Shown: positions 1 to 9,847, numbered from the stretch's first letter. The stretch: 64,000 bases of DNA from Oleispira sp963933055 (GCA_963933055.1 CAWVSY010000015.1:3260-67259); one strand, 5' to 3'. Program-made: numbers and translations. Notes: generated by a model not told the origin, from the letters alone.

Positions 1-968
1 TGCCTGTCGAAGTTGTGAGTGCTCACTATAGCGAATACGCGAAGGCTATCCGCATTAGTGGTTTGTTAGAGAACAAGTCAGAGCAATCTCTTGGTTTCAA
101 AATTCCTGGTTTGGTTAGCAAAATATACGTGGATGAAGGTGAGTTTGTTGAAAAAGGTCAGCTGCTAGCCGCGCTTGATTTAGAAGAAATTGATGCAGAG
201 GTAGCGAAAGCAAAATCAGTTTTAGCCAACGCATCGCATAATTTACAGCGCTTTGTTTCTTTGCAAGGGCGTAATGCTTTATCGATAGATCAATTACAAG
301 CAGCGCAAACTCGTATGGATGTTGCAAAGTCAGATTTGACGGTTGCTGAATTTAATCGTCGTTATGCGGTTATTAGAGCACCTGAATCAGGGCGTATTTT
401 AGATCGTAGCCTAGAGCCTAATGAGTGGGTTAACGCAGGGCAGCCGGTATTTGTTTTCGCGGCCAAAAAAACGGGGTGGGTATTAAGTACTGGGATTACC
501 GATAAAGACATTGTGCGTACGCAATTGGGTGATACCGCCGAATTGTATTTTGATGCCTATCCTAATCAGCAATTTCAAGCGGTCGTTTCTGAAGTTGCTG
601 GGCGTGCGGATGCCAGTACGCAAACTTTTGAAATTGAATTACGACTTACAGGTATTTCAAAAGCTAAGGGTTCACAAAAGACTGAAGCGCGTAATTTATT
701 AGCGGGTTTTGTTGGGCATGGTCGAGTTTATCCTACGCAAAAAGAAAATTTAGCGTTATTGCCGCTAACGGCGCTATTGCGCGCTGATGGCAAGCAAGCC
801 GAGGTGTATGTATTGGATGAGAATAATCAGGCCCATTTGCGATTAATTGATGTGGCCTTTATTGAAGGCAGCCGTATGGCTGTGCGCAGTGGCATTCAAG
901 AAGGTGAGCGTGTGGTTACTCAAGGTGCACCGTATTTATCGGAAGGACGAATGGTCGTTATCCATTAA
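1..968 (+). CDS. RND efflux periplasmic adaptor (membrane fusion protein), 5'-truncated by the window edge
   Basis: This is the adaptor that links an inner-membrane RND pump to an outer-membrane channel. The frame is open to the left edge, and the codons from base 3 (P-V-E-V-V, then S-A-H) read like the lead-in to the first beta-barrel strand. The GTG at 15 is therefore probably internal and the true start, with its signal or lipoprotein sequence, lies outside the window. Visible are the lipoyl half-motifs (GFKIPGLVSKIYVDEGEFV and VIRAPESGRILDRSLEPNE), a short helical hairpin between them, and the C-terminal beta-barrel and membrane-proximal domains. The matching pump gene begins 52 bases downstream on the same strand, so the two form an operon. 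The substrate cannot be read from the sequence. Confidence 0.9.
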   Translation, partial: PVEVVSAHYSEYAKAIRISGLLENKSEQSLGFKIPGLVSKIYVDEGEFVEKGQLLAALDLEEIDAEVAKAKSVLANASHNLQRFVSLQGRNALSIDQLQAAQTRMDVAKSDLTVAEFNRRYAVIRAPESGRILDRSLEPNEWVNAGQPVFVFAAKKTGWVLSTGITDKDIVRTQLGDTAELYFDAYPNQQFQAVVSEVAGRADASTQTFEIELRLTGISKAKGSQKTEARNLLAGFVGHGRVYPTQKENLALLPLTALLRADGKQAEVYVLDENNQAHLRLIDVAFIEGSRMAVRSGIQEGERVVTQGAPYLSEGRMVVIH

Positions 969-1020
969 TTGTTATAAACCCGTCATCGATAAATAGCGTT
1001 TATTTTTAAAGGTCATAAAT

Positions 1021-4000
1021 ATGCAATTACCTGCATTAGCGATTCGTAATCACCAATTTACAACCGTATTATTTTTACTGTTAGTGATGTTGGGGGTGGT
1101 GTCTTTTTTTACCATGCCTCGCTCTGAAGATCCTCAATTTGATTTTTCTGCCGCGGTTATTAAGGTGGTTAGTCCAGGCACCATTCCGATGGATATGGAA
1201 AAACTGGTCGTCGATCCAATTGAAGAAGCATTGAATGAATTAGAAGATATTAAGAATATAAAAACCAATGTCGAAGATGGTTTAACGGTTATTCGTATTG
1301 AGTTTTTATACGGCACCGATCCAGATGACAAATACGATGAAGTTGTGGCCAGTATTGCGCGTATTCGTGGAGATTTACCCGCCAGTATCGTGGCGTTGAA
1401 AATTGATAAAATTTCTCCTGCCGATGTGAGTATTTTGCAGTTGGCACTGGTATCAGAGCAAGCCAGTTATGCCGAGTTAAAACGCCATGCAGAAGCCCTT
1501 GAGCAACGCTTAGAACGGGCTTCAGGGGTGAAGCGTGTCGATGTCGAAGCTTTGCCACAATTAGAGGTACAAATTAAAGTCGATCAGCGTCAGGTGAATG
1601 CGCTAGGCATTAGTTTGGATGAAGTCTTTAGTGCCGTGCAAAACGCCGCGCAAAATTTACCCGGTGGTCATGCCAATGGCGGTGATCGTCGCTTTACCGT
1701 TAGAACCTCGGGTGATTATCAATCATTGCAGCAAATTGAAGATACCGTCATTCGAGGCTCGCAAGGTAAGTTCATTTATTTACGGGATATCGCACAGATC
1801 AGTCTTGGTGAAACAATACCGACTTACCGCGCTAAATTAAATGGAGAGAAGGCGGTATTTGTTTCTGTTGTGCAGCGTAAAGGCAGCCAAATTTTTAATG
1901 TGATGGAAGGCATACAGGCGCAGATTGATAAGTATCAGTCACGAATTCCAAGTGAGATAAAACTGCTGACGGTGATGGATCAATCAAGCAGCGTTGAACG
2001 CCAGATCAGCGGCTTCTTTGATAGCTTAAATCAAGGGCTTATTCTGGTCGCAATTTTAAGCATTATCGTTTTAGGCTTTAAACCCAGTCTTGTGGTTGTG
2101 TCAGCGGTGCCGTTATCCATTTTTATTGCCATTGGCTGGGTTGATTTGGCGGGCTTTGGTTTGCAGCAAATGTCGATTGTCGGTTTGGTGATTGCGCTAG
2201 GTTTATTGGTCGATAACGCGATTGTGGTTGTGGAAAATGTATCGCGTCATTTACGGGATGGTGATACGCCGACGGAAGCGGCAGTGAAAGGCAGTTCGCA
2301 AGTTGCTTGGGCGGTGGCGAGTGGCACATTAACTACAGTCTTATCCTTTTTGCCGATGCTGATTATGCAAAATGGCTCGGGTACGTTTATGCGTGCGATG
2401 CCTGTCACTGTGGTAGTAACTTTATTTGCGTCGCTATTAATTGCACTAACGTTAACGCCTTTATTGGCGAGCAAGTTAGGCAACTCGGCGAAGAAAACAA
2501 CCCGCGCACAAAAAAAATTAGAAGTGATTGCGGATACCCGCTATAGCAGCGTTTTGATGTGGGCACTTGATCGTCCTGCCCAAATTATCACTATTTCTGT
2601 ATTGATGCTGGTGGGGAGCTTGGCACTATTTCCTTTTATTGGTGTGAGTTTATTTCCAAAGGCAGAGAAGCCAATGATTTTGGTGAACATTGATATGCCT
2701 GAAGGCTCAACCTTTGCTCGTACTCAAGACATTGCTGACGAAGTCAGTAAGCGTGTTCGCCAGCACGATTTGGTTACTGATGTTGCGCAGAATGTGGGGC
2801 GTGGTAATCCGCGTATTTATTACAATATTATGCCAACCCGTCAGACGGTGAATTTTGCTCAGTTATTTGTGACGTTGGATGATTTTCAACTGTCCTCTGT
2901 TGAGCCGTTAGTCGATACCATTCGACAGCAAGTCAGTGATATTGCGGGTGCAAAAATTACAGTAAAAGAATTTATGCAAGGGCCGCCTTTGGTGGCCCCG
3001 ATTAGTATTCGAATTGTTGGCGAAGAGCTTAACGATATTCAACGTGTTGCGATAGAGGTTGAGCGGTTAGTTGCTAATACCCCAGGCACTATTGGTATTG
3101 ATAATCCGGTAGGCAATTTTAAGGTAGATTTAAAAGTTGATATTAATCGTGATAAAGCGGCCATGTTAGGCGTACCTTTACAACTTATAGATCGCACCGT
3201 TCGTACCGCACTGGTCGGTACAAATATGGGCAGTTTTCGCGATGATGAAGGTGAAGAATTTCCGCTGGTGCTTAGACTGTCTCAGTACGAACAGCCGCAA
3301 GTAGAAACGTTTGAAGATATTACGGTGCTTTCTAATACCGGCCAATTAATTCCATTATTACAAATTGCTGAATTAAATATGGAAACCAGTATTGCACGCT
3401 TTCAACATTACGATTTAGAACGTATGGCGCGTATTACCTCCGATGTGATGCCTGGTTTTACTGCAGAAAATGTCACGAATGAAATTATTGCTAAATTGAA
3501 TGCTTACAAGTTCCCTGATGGGGTTCATTACGCCATTGGTGGTGAGCAAGAAAATCGTAAAGAAGCTTTTGGTGGTATGGCGAAAACGGTGCTGTTAGCT
3601 GTGTTTGGAATCTTTGCGGTATTGGTATTGCAGTTCCGTTCTTTTGTGCAGCCTTTGATTGTTTTTGCCGCGATTCCTTTTGCTTTGATCGGAGCGTTTA
3701 TTGCCTTGTTTATTAGTGGGTATACCTTTAGTTTTACGGCGTTTATCGGCCTAACATCGCTGGTGGGGATCGTAGTAAATAATTCGATTATTTTAGTCGA
3801 TTACGCAAATCAAATGCGCCGTAATGGTATGGAAAAAATGGATGCGATTATGGCGGCGGCGAGAACGCGCTTTGTTCCGATTGTATTAACGACGCTCACC
3901 ACTGTTGGGGGATTATTACCGCTAACATTGTCAGGTTCTAGTATGTGGTCGCCCATGGGGTGGGCGATTATTGGCGGACTTTTGGTATCAACACTGTTGA

Positions 4001-4065
4001 CGCTGATTGTTGTGCCAGTGCTGTATAAATTGTTGGGTAAGATGCCAGAAGAGGTTGAAGTTTAA
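1021..4065 (+). CDS. RND efflux pump, inner-membrane permease (AcrB/HAE1-like)
   Basis: This is a proton-driven tripartite efflux pump subunit. The 1014 residues match the family length of about 1000-1050. The layout is one N-terminal membrane segment, a large periplasmic loop, a membrane block (residues about 335-535), a second periplasmic loop and a final membrane block. TM4 carries the paired acidic residues of the proton relay (GLLVDNAIVVVENV). The second half carries the equivalent GIVVNNSIILVDYANQM. It pairs with the truncated adaptor just upstream. No outer-membrane factor gene follows, so the pump probably borrows a TolC-like protein. It differs clearly from the second RND pump at 11940-15002. 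HAE1 (drug) type is more likely than heavy-metal type, but the substrate is unknown. Confidence 0.93.
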   Translation: MQLPALAIRNHQFTTVLFLLLVMLGVVSFFTMPRSEDPQFDFSAAVIKVVSPGTIPMDMEKLVVDPIEEALNELEDIKNIKTNVEDGLTVIRIEFLYGTDPDDKYDEVVASIARIRGDLPASIVALKIDKISPADVSILQLALVSEQASYAELKRHAEALEQRLERASGVKRVDVEALPQLEVQIKVDQRQVNALGISLDEVFSAVQNAAQNLPGGHANGGDRRFTVRTSGDYQSLQQIEDTVIRGSQGKFIYLRDIAQISLGETIPTYRAKLNGEKAVFVSVVQRKGSQIFNVMEGIQAQIDKYQSRIPSEIKLLTVMDQSSSVERQISGFFDSLNQGLILVAILSIIVLGFKPSLVVVSAVPLSIFIAIGWVDLAGFGLQQMSIVGLVIALGLLVDNAIVVVENVSRHLRDGDTPTEAAVKGSSQVAWAVASGTLTTVLSFLPMLIMQNGSGTFMRAMPVTVVVTLFASLLIALTLTPLLASKLGNSAKKTTRAQKKLEVIADTRYSSVLMWALDRPAQIITISVLMLVGSLALFPFIGVSLFPKAEKPMILVNIDMPEGSTFARTQDIADEVSKRVRQHDLVTDVAQNVGRGNPRIYYNIMPTRQTVNFAQLFVTLDDFQLSSVEPLVDTIRQQVSDIAGAKITVKEFMQGPPLVAPISIRIVGEELNDIQRVAIEVERLVANTPGTIGIDNPVGNFKVDLKVDINRDKAAMLGVPLQLIDRTVRTALVGTNMGSFRDDEGEEFPLVLRLSQYEQPQVETFEDITVLSNTGQLIPLLQIAELNMETSIARFQHYDLERMARITSDVMPGFTAENVTNEIIAKLNAYKFPDGVHYAIGGEQENRKEAFGGMAKTVLLAVFGIFAVLVLQFRSFVQPLIVFAAIPFALIGAFIALFISGYTFSFTAFIGLTSLVGIVVNNSIILVDYANQMRRNGMEKMDAIMAAARTRFVPIVLTTLTTVGGLLPLTLSGSSMWSPMGWAIIGGLLVSTLLTLIVVPVLYKLLGKMPEEVEV

Positions 4066-4097
4066 ATTAATTTAACCAAGTATTAGAAGCGCTATAA

Positions 4098-5348
4098 CTA
4101 TAGTGCTTCTAGTTCGCCTTTAAAGTTGTTATGAGTTTCTAACAAAAACGCATTGAGCTTTCGTTTCATAGCTTCACCCGCCGCTCTTCCTTCTATACCT
4201 TCGACCAGTTTTATTTCTTTTTTCACCAAGCCATTCTGAGTGTTGATATCGACCTTGGCATAGATGCCCATGTATTCTGTGTGCTTACCATTTGTGGTGC
4301 TCGACATCGTACTTTTAAGTATGACTTGATCGGGAGAGGTTAGCTTACCTTGACGAGTATAAAGAATCCGGCCAAATACGCTGCGTCGCACATGGACTTG
4401 GTCATCAATAATTTTGCATTCAAGTTTACGGCCAACTAGGAAGATACCAAAGGCTAATATACCAGCGCCAATAGCGAAAAATATTGGGGCCATAATCCAC
4501 AGGATAGCTTCACCTTGAAAAGCCTGAAAGAAAAGAAAGCAGCCGACTGAAGTGAAAATAGCGCCAAACAAAACCAAGAACCAGCTCATGGATTTGTTGC
4601 GTCCTTGTTCAGAGGTTATGTCTAGGCCATTGGATGTTTTTTGTGCATGAATTTGTTTTATTATACTGTCTTCGGCCTCTTTGCGCTTTGCGCTGTGAAC
4701 GGCTTCTTTGTGCTGGGCAGGGATGACGATGGTTGATTTTTGCGTGCCTACTTCTGTTGGAATAGTCCAGCTTCGTTTAAAATTTTTCTGGCTGACAATT
4801 CCTTCGATAGAAACAACCCAACTAATGCTGCCACGGCCGTTATGAGTCTCTTTGGTTGGTTTCCCTGAGGGAACGTCGAAGCAAAATTCTAATAGGCTGC
4901 CGTTGTTATTTGGGCGATCTAAAGGCTTATCGTAGTCTTGCCAAAGAATGTCTTTGTGAGTACTGGCGTTTTTTCCACTGCCTGTGGTGTAGGTATGAAT
5001 GCAACTTAGGCTTATGTTTAGTGAACGTTTCTCCCATGGATGAGACAGCTCTACACAGCCGCCTACTTGTCCACCGATTTGGCCAATGCTTGGAGAAAGT
5101 ATTAAGGGAGTTGGCCCAAAAAATAAAAACTTTTGACGCATTTTCCAGCTGGCGAATATCATGCCTAAGCCTGCTAGGGGAAAGATAAGAGAGATGAGTA
5201 TTTGATAATCGCCTACCTTAATAGCGTTTGGTATCTCAAGTACAATAGGGGCTGAGATTAAGAAGAACAATAGGCCGATAATCAGCAAAATCCAATAGCT
5301 TGATTTTTCAGAACTGTTGATTTGGGTCTTAGTATTGGTCTGACTCAT
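4098..5348 (-). CDS. Uncharacterised four-segment membrane protein
   Basis: I do not recognise the family with certainty. The 416-residue protein has two hydrophobic segments near the N-terminus (about 19-38 and 48-68), a soluble middle of about 180 residues, then a second pair of membrane segments (about 255-305) and a soluble C-terminal domain. The general look resembles DUF3592-type membrane proteins, and the middle region looks beta-rich. The start is an ATG at 5346-5348 preceded by a purine-rich stretch. It runs convergent to the upstream RND operon. An imperfect hairpin at 4085-4110 spans its stop codon and may separate the two transcripts, but it lacks a clear T-run. No function should be inferred. 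Confidence 0.7.
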   Translation of the reverse strand: MSQTNTKTQINSSEKSSYWILLIIGLLFFLISAPIVLEIPNAIKVGDYQILISLIFPLAGLGMIFASWKMRQKFLFFGPTPLILSPSIGQIGGQVGGCVELSHPWEKRSLNISLSCIHTYTTGSGKNASTHKDILWQDYDKPLDRPNNNGSLLEFCFDVPSGKPTKETHNGRGSISWVVSIEGIVSQKNFKRSWTIPTEVGTQKSTIVIPAQHKEAVHSAKRKEAEDSIIKQIHAQKTSNGLDITSEQGRNKSMSWFLVLFGAIFTSVGCFLFFQAFQGEAILWIMAPIFFAIGAGILAFGIFLVGRKLECKIIDDQVHVRRSVFGRILYTRQGKLTSPDQVILKSTMSSTTNGKHTEYMGIYAKVDINTQNGLVKKEIKLVEGIEGRAAGEAMKRKLNAFLLETHNNFKGELEAL

Positions 5349-5473
5349 GACGATTCCTGGTAATTAAGCGCGTACTTGTTGAGCTTAGATTATCAGAGTC
5401 ATCAGACGTTTAAAATAGAAGGGAGCAGCGCCCCAGAGAGAGGCGCTAGGTGGTCAGCATAGCTTAGGGGCTA

Positions 5474-6238
5474 TTACTTGCTGCCATTAACTAAATGATT
5501 AATGCGAGCTTGAGTTTCTTCGCTTTGCAATAGCAGAGAGAAAGCTTCAAGTTCGTCAGTAACTACTTCTTCGATTACTTCAGCGTTACCAACGTTTAAT
5601 AGTTGCTTGGTCGCCATCAAAGACGCTAATGGTTGTTTAACCAATTCTTGTGCAGTAGCCATTGCTGTTTCTAGGGCTTGGCCATCTTCAGTCGCTTTGT
5701 TGATGATGTTCCATTTCTCAGCTTCACTACCGCTGAAAAAACGACCCGTTAACAATAATTCATTGGCAATTTTAGGGCCAACAGATTCTGTTAGTAGCAT
5801 AGAAGATGCACCTTCAGGGCTAACACCTAGGTTAGCAAAAGGTAGGCGGAAGCGTGTGCTTGCCCCCGCAAATGCCATGTCGCAATGTAATAGGATGGTT
5901 GTACCGATGCCAACCGCTACTTTTTCAACGGCGGCAATAACCGGCTTCTTAACGCGGCTTAATGTTGTGAATATACCAGAAACGCCGTCGATCACATCTT
6001 GACGAATTTCATCACCAGCCACTAAATCTGATAAGTCGTTACCAGCGGTAAATTTACCACCTGCACCTGTAATGACAATCACGTTAACATCATCAGAAGC
6101 ATCAGCTTCTTTAAAGGCAGCGATTATGTCTTGATAAGTCTGTACGCGGATGGCGTTTAATACTTCTGGGCGATTGATTTCGATAACAGCAATTTTGTTA
6201 TCGATGGTCAAATTAATATCTTGGTAATCTTGGCTCAT
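5474..6238 (-). CDS. Enoyl-CoA hydratase/isomerase (crotonase) family protein
   Basis: This is a 254-residue crotonase-fold enzyme acting on acyl-CoA thioesters. The CoA and oxyanion-hole segment reads ITGAGGKFTAGNDLSDL, and the second oxyanion segment lies near residues 95-125 (PVIAAVEKVAVGIGTTILLHCD). The position after NLGVSPEG aligns with the loop that holds catalytic acids in hydratases. Whether it is a hydratase, isomerase or hydrolase cannot be decided here. I place the start at the ATG at 6236-6238 because a GGAA ribosome site precedes it. A longer in-frame extension (to 6313) carries no family similarity. It lies 90 bases downstream of the gcvR-like gene on the same strand and may share its transcript. 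Confidence 0.88.
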   Translation of the reverse strand: MSQDYQDINLTIDNKIAVIEINRPEVLNAIRVQTYQDIIAAFKEADASDDVNVIVITGAGGKFTAGNDLSDLVAGDEIRQDVIDGVSGIFTTLSRVKKPVIAAVEKVAVGIGTTILLHCDMAFAGASTRFRLPFANLGVSPEGASSMLLTESVGPKIANELLLTGRFFSGSEAEKWNIINKATEDGQALETAMATAQELVKQPLASLMATKQLLNVGNAEVIEEVVTDELEAFSLLLQSEETQARINHLVNGSK

Positions 6239-6328
6239 AGTGTTTCCAGAAGGCTCTGTGAAAAATAAGGTTATGAAGGCAGGGAGTGTACTCTCAACAC
6301 TAAGAGCTGCCAATCGATATGATGCAGT

Positions 6329-6844
6329 TTAGTCTAACGTTATTTCAACCATCAAATCATTTGAAATCTCTTCTAAGGCATCGGTTAGTGCATCAGCATC
6401 AAAGCCTTGTGGAACTCGTAAGTGGGCTTCGGTTTGAAATAACAGATCCGCTGACATCGGTGCGCTCACACAGTTTGTTGTCAGTTCCAGTACGTTAACG
6501 CCCATTTTGGCTAGCGATTGTGATACTTCTTTGACGATGCCAGGGCGGTCATTACCGATCAGGTTAAGTGTTAAGTCTTTGGTTATGCCAGATTCGCCAG
6601 CTTCAGTACTGACTTCTACGCCAACACTGATACCTTGTGTGGCCAATAGTGATAGTCGAATTTGCAGACTGTTAACATTTTCCTCGGCGATACTGATGCG
6701 CAGTATGCCGGCGAATTTTCCAGCCATATGAGACATGCGGCTTTCTAGCCAGTTGCCATTTTGCTCAGCAATGGTTGCCGCTAGCGTTTCTACTATTCCA
6801 GGTTTATCGTCTGCAATAATGGTCAATACTAAAAACTTAGACAT
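6329..6844 (-). CDS. gcvR: GcvR-like glycine cleavage regulator, double ACT domain
   Basis: The 171-residue protein consists of two ACT domains in tandem. The first is at about residues 1-80 (begins FLVLTIIADDKPGIVETLA) and the second at about 90-170 (LTLNLIGNDRPGIVKEVS). The DxPGIV turns are the ligand-binding loops of ACT domains. In Escherichia coli GcvR binds GcvA and represses the glycine cleavage operon, and many gammaproteobacterial homologues are named by similarity only. A good AAGGAA ribosome site precedes the ATG. It is divergent from hom, which sits across a 209-base gap. In Pseudomonas the homologue lies beside dapA, so its position here is different. Confidence 0.85.
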   Translation of the reverse strand: MSKFLVLTIIADDKPGIVETLAATIAEQNGNWLESRMSHMAGKFAGILRISIAEENVNSLQIRLSLLATQGISVGVEVSTEAGESGITKDLTLNLIGNDRPGIVKEVSQSLAKMGVNVLELTTNCVSAPMSADLLFQTEAHLRVPQGFDADALTDALEEISNDLMVEITLD

Positions 6845-7053
6845 CTTTTTTTCCTTATGTTGTCTGTATTTAAGGTTAACGCTACCAAATAATCCACTAG
6901 CTGTCTCGCATCCCTTACGATCATTAGTATTTACGGCATTAATTAGTACGTATTTAGCGCAGCTTTGCTGTGTTTAAACTTACATTACTCAGGTTCTCGT
7001 GTAGAATATCCCGCAATTTTGAACTATCTATAAGCTATGTTGGAGAGACGACC

Positions 7054-8352
7054 TTGAAAGCGGTAAAAGTAGGTATCTGTGGATTAGGTACAGTAGGCAG
7101 CGGCACTTTCAATGTGCTAACCCAGAATGCACAAGACATTACTCGCCGTGCAGGTCGTGAAATTATTATTCAGCAGGTGGGTGCACGTCGTGATAACTCA
7201 GCGGCTGATACTTCTAATACAGACGTTACCCGTGATATTTTTGACGTTGCAACTAACCCAGAAATCGACATCGTGGTTGAATTGATCGGTGGCTACGACG
7301 TTGCTAAAAAGCTTGTGCTTTTGGCTATCGAAAACGGTAAGCACGTTGTTACCGCAAACAAAGCGTTAATTGCTGAACACGGTGCTGAAATTTTTGCCGC
7401 GGCTGAAGCCAAAGGCGTTTCAGTTATGTTTGAAGCGGGTATTGCAGGGGGTATTCCAATCGTTAAGGCGTTGCGTGAAGGTTTAGCGGGCAACAAGATT
7501 AACTGGTTAGCGGGTATTATTAACGGCACGGGCAACTTCATTCTGACGGAAATGCGCGACAAAGGTCGCGATTTCGCAGATGTTTTGAAGGAAGCGCAAG
7601 AGCTTGGTTATGCAGAAGCTGATCCAACGTTCGATGTTGAAGGTATTGATGCGGCGCATAAACTAACGATTCTTGCTTCGATTGCTTATGGTATTCCGTT
7701 GCAGTTTGAAAATTGTTTCTGTGAAGGCATTGGTGGCATTACACCAGAAGACGTTCAATACGCCGAAGAGCTTGGCTACCGCATTAAGCATTTGGGTATT
7801 AGTAGCCATAATGCTAACGGGATTGATTTACGGGTTCATCCAACGATGATTCCTGAGAAGCGTTCTATTGCTAAAATTGATGGCGTATTAAACGCGGTGA
7901 TGGTTAATGGCGATGCCGTTGGTGATACCTTGTTTTCTGGCCCTGGTGCCGGTGCGGGTCCAACGGCGTCTGCTGTGGTTGCTGATATTATTGATCTGGC
8001 ACGCACGATTGATGCCCCCGCGTCTAGCCGTGTGCATCACTTAGGTTATAAGCAGGTTGACGATACTAAGGTATTGTCGATTGAAGAAATTGAGACAGCG
8101 TATTATTTGCGCATTCCTGCTCTTGATAAAGCCGGTGTTTTAGCCAAAATAGCGTCTATTTTGAGTGAGCGTGGAATTAACATTGAAGCCTTGATTCAGA
8201 AAGAACAAGCTGAAGGTGAAGAGGTTGTGCAGGTTATTTTGCTGACTCACACCATTCAAGAAAAAGTAATGAACGATGCTATTGCGGCAATTGAAGCATT
8301 GGAAGAAACTGAAGGTAGCGTTACACGTATTCGTGTTGAGCACTTGGTTTAA
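7054..8352 (+). CDS. hom: Homoserine dehydrogenase
   Basis: This NAD(P)H-dependent enzyme reduces aspartate semialdehyde to homoserine for threonine and methionine synthesis. The Rossmann motif GLGTVGSGTF sits at the N-terminus, followed by the catalytic/dimer segment NGTGNFILTEM and EADPTFDVEGIDAAHK. A C-terminal ACT domain (about residues 350-432) suggests threonine feedback. I choose the TTG at 7054 as the start because it gives the family's N-terminus (KAVKVGICGLG) and follows a GGAGAG ribosome site at 7042. The ATG at 7038 is out of frame, and the longer in-frame extension from 6970 has no family similarity. The length of 432 residues is normal for the monofunctional enzyme. thrC follows 33 bases later, so the two are co-transcribed. 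Confidence 0.96.
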   Translation: MKAVKVGICGLGTVGSGTFNVLTQNAQDITRRAGREIIIQQVGARRDNSAADTSNTDVTRDIFDVATNPEIDIVVELIGGYDVAKKLVLLAIENGKHVVTANKALIAEHGAEIFAAAEAKGVSVMFEAGIAGGIPIVKALREGLAGNKINWLAGIINGTGNFILTEMRDKGRDFADVLKEAQELGYAEADPTFDVEGIDAAHKLTILASIAYGIPLQFENCFCEGIGGITPEDVQYAEELGYRIKHLGISSHNANGIDLRVHPTMIPEKRSIAKIDGVLNAVMVNGDAVGDTLFSGPGAGAGPTASAVVADIIDLARTIDAPASSRVHHLGYKQVDDTKVLSIEEIETAYYLRIPALDKAGVLAKIASILSERGINIEALIQKEQAEGEEVVQVILLTHTIQEKVMNDAIAAIEALEETEGSVTRIRVEHLV

Positions 8353-8385
8353 ATGCTGGGTATAAAAGATTAAGAGTTTTTAATT

Positions 8386-9789
8386 ATGATGAAATATATT
8401 TCAACTCGCGGCAATGCGCCAGAGTTAACGTTTGAAGAAGTACTTTTAACCGGCCTTGCGACTGATGGCGGTTTGTACGTGCCGAAAGAAGTGCCGACTT
8501 TCTCAAAAGAAGAAATTGAATCTTGGCGTGATCTTCCTTATGCCGAACTTGCACATAAAGTTATTTATCCTTTTGTTGAAGGTTGTGTTGAATCTGACGC
8601 ATTAAAAACCATTCTTTCTGAAGTCTATGGTGGCTTTGGTCATAAAGCCGTTGCGCCATTGCAGCAGCTTGATCATAACGAATACGTTTTGGAATTGTTC
8701 CACGGTCCTACCTTAGCGTTTAAAGATTTCGCACTACAAACGTTAGGTCGCTTGCTTGATTACGTTTTAGAGCGTCGTCATGAGAAAGTTGTGATCATGG
8801 GCGCGACCTCTGGCGATACCGGTTCAGCTGCGATTGAAGGGACTAAAGCGTGCAAGAACGTTGATATTTTCATCTTGCATCCGCACGGTAAAGTGTCCGA
8901 AGTTCAGCGCCGTCAAATGACGACGGTAACCGGCGATAACATTTATAACATTGCTATCGAAGGTAACTTCGATCAAGCACAAGACATGGTTAAGGCGAGC
9001 TTCGGCGATCAGTCTTTCCTTAAAGGCGAGCGCAAGTTAGTGGCTGTTAATAGCATTAACTGGGCACGTATCATGTCGCAGATTGTTTATTACTTCTATT
9101 CTGCCTTGAACTTGGGTGGCCCTGTGCGCCCGATGGCTTATTCTGTTCCTACTGGTAACTTTGGCGATATTTTCGCCGGTTACATGGCGAAGAAAATGGG
9201 TTTGCCGATTGAGCAGTTAATTATTGCTACTAACAAAAACGATGTATTGCACCGTTTGATGAGTAAAAATAAATACGAAGTTCATCCATTAATGCATACG
9301 ATTACGCCGTCTATGGATATTGCAGTATCGAGTAATTTTGAACGTTTGCTATTTGATTTGTACGATCGTGATGGCGCAGCCTTGTCTGAGCTTATGGGTC
9401 GTATGAATGCTAAAACTGACGTTGTTGAATTAGACGAAGATAAGTTAGCGAAAGCCCGTGAGTTGTTCGACAGCTACGCGGTTGATGAAGACGCGACGAT
9501 CAAGATCATGCAAGAAGTTTTTGATGAGACGGGTTACTTGCTAGATCCGCATACAGCGATTGGTGTTAAGGCCGCACGTGAAGTGCGTCGTAACAAAGAT
9601 ATTCCAATGATTACGTTAGGTACTGCGCATCCGGTTAAGTTTGAAGAAGCGGTTTTACGCGCAGGTTATGAAATGCCTAAGCTTCCGCATCACTTAACAG
9701 ACTTGATGGAGCGTGAAGAACGTATGGATGTTCTTCCTGCCGATATTAAAGAAGTACATAAGTTTATTGCTGAAAAAACGTTCGGCTAA
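8386..9789 (+). CDS. thrC: Threonine synthase
   Basis: This PLP enzyme converts O-phosphohomoserine to threonine. The Schiff-base lysine lies in GPTLAFKDFALQTLG, and the cofactor phosphate is held by the ATSGDTGSAA loop. The 467 residues fit the longer class of threonine synthase found in gammaproteobacteria and fungi. Two adjacent ATG codons (8386 and 8389) are possible starts, and the AAGAG upstream favours the first. The gene follows hom directly and ends at a strong terminator, so hom-thrC is a two-gene operon. The homoserine kinase step between them (thrB) is not in this window, as in Pseudomonas, where it is unlinked. Confidence 0.97.
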   Translation: MMKYISTRGNAPELTFEEVLLTGLATDGGLYVPKEVPTFSKEEIESWRDLPYAELAHKVIYPFVEGCVESDALKTILSEVYGGFGHKAVAPLQQLDHNEYVLELFHGPTLAFKDFALQTLGRLLDYVLERRHEKVVIMGATSGDTGSAAIEGTKACKNVDIFILHPHGKVSEVQRRQMTTVTGDNIYNIAIEGNFDQAQDMVKASFGDQSFLKGERKLVAVNSINWARIMSQIVYYFYSALNLGGPVRPMAYSVPTGNFGDIFAGYMAKKMGLPIEQLIIATNKNDVLHRLMSKNKYEVHPLMHTITPSMDIAVSSNFERLLFDLYDRDGAALSELMGRMNAKTDVVELDEDKLAKARELFDSYAVDEDATIKIMQEVFDETGYLLDPHTAIGVKAAREVRRNKDIPMITLGTAHPVKFEEAVLRAGYEMPKLPHHLTDLMEREERMDVLPADIKEVHKFIAEKTFG

Positions 9790-9811
9790 ATTTTTGTAGT
9801 CTAAATGAAAT

Positions 9812-9847
9812 AGCCGCTGCTTATTTTAATAAGCAGCGGCTTTTTTG
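9812..9847 (+). terminator. Rho-independent terminator of hom-thrC
   Basis: A perfect 12-bp stem (AGCCGCTGCTTA at 9812-9823 pairing with 9830-9841) encloses a 6-base loop and runs straight into a T-run. It lies 22 bases after the thrC stop. This is a textbook intrinsic terminator. Confidence 0.95.

Noticed and set aside
15..17. GTG at 15 as the start of the first adaptor gene
   Set aside because: The codons before it continue in frame and read like the family's sequence, so the gene most likely begins outside the window.
1134..1331. Opposite-strand open frames inside the RND, clpB, dapA and other genes
   Set aside because: They are shadows of real genes: no ribosome sites, no family similarity, and they follow the codon pattern of the gene on the other strand.
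5427..5447. Short inverted repeat AGCGCC/GGCGCT after the crotonase gene
   Set aside because: The stem is only six base pairs with a nine-base loop and there is no T-run on the minus strand, so I did not call a terminator.
6970..7053. In-frame upstream extension of hom that might be a leader peptide for attenuation
   Set aside because: It has no run of threonine or isoleucine codons, and I see no terminator-type hairpin between it and the hom start.
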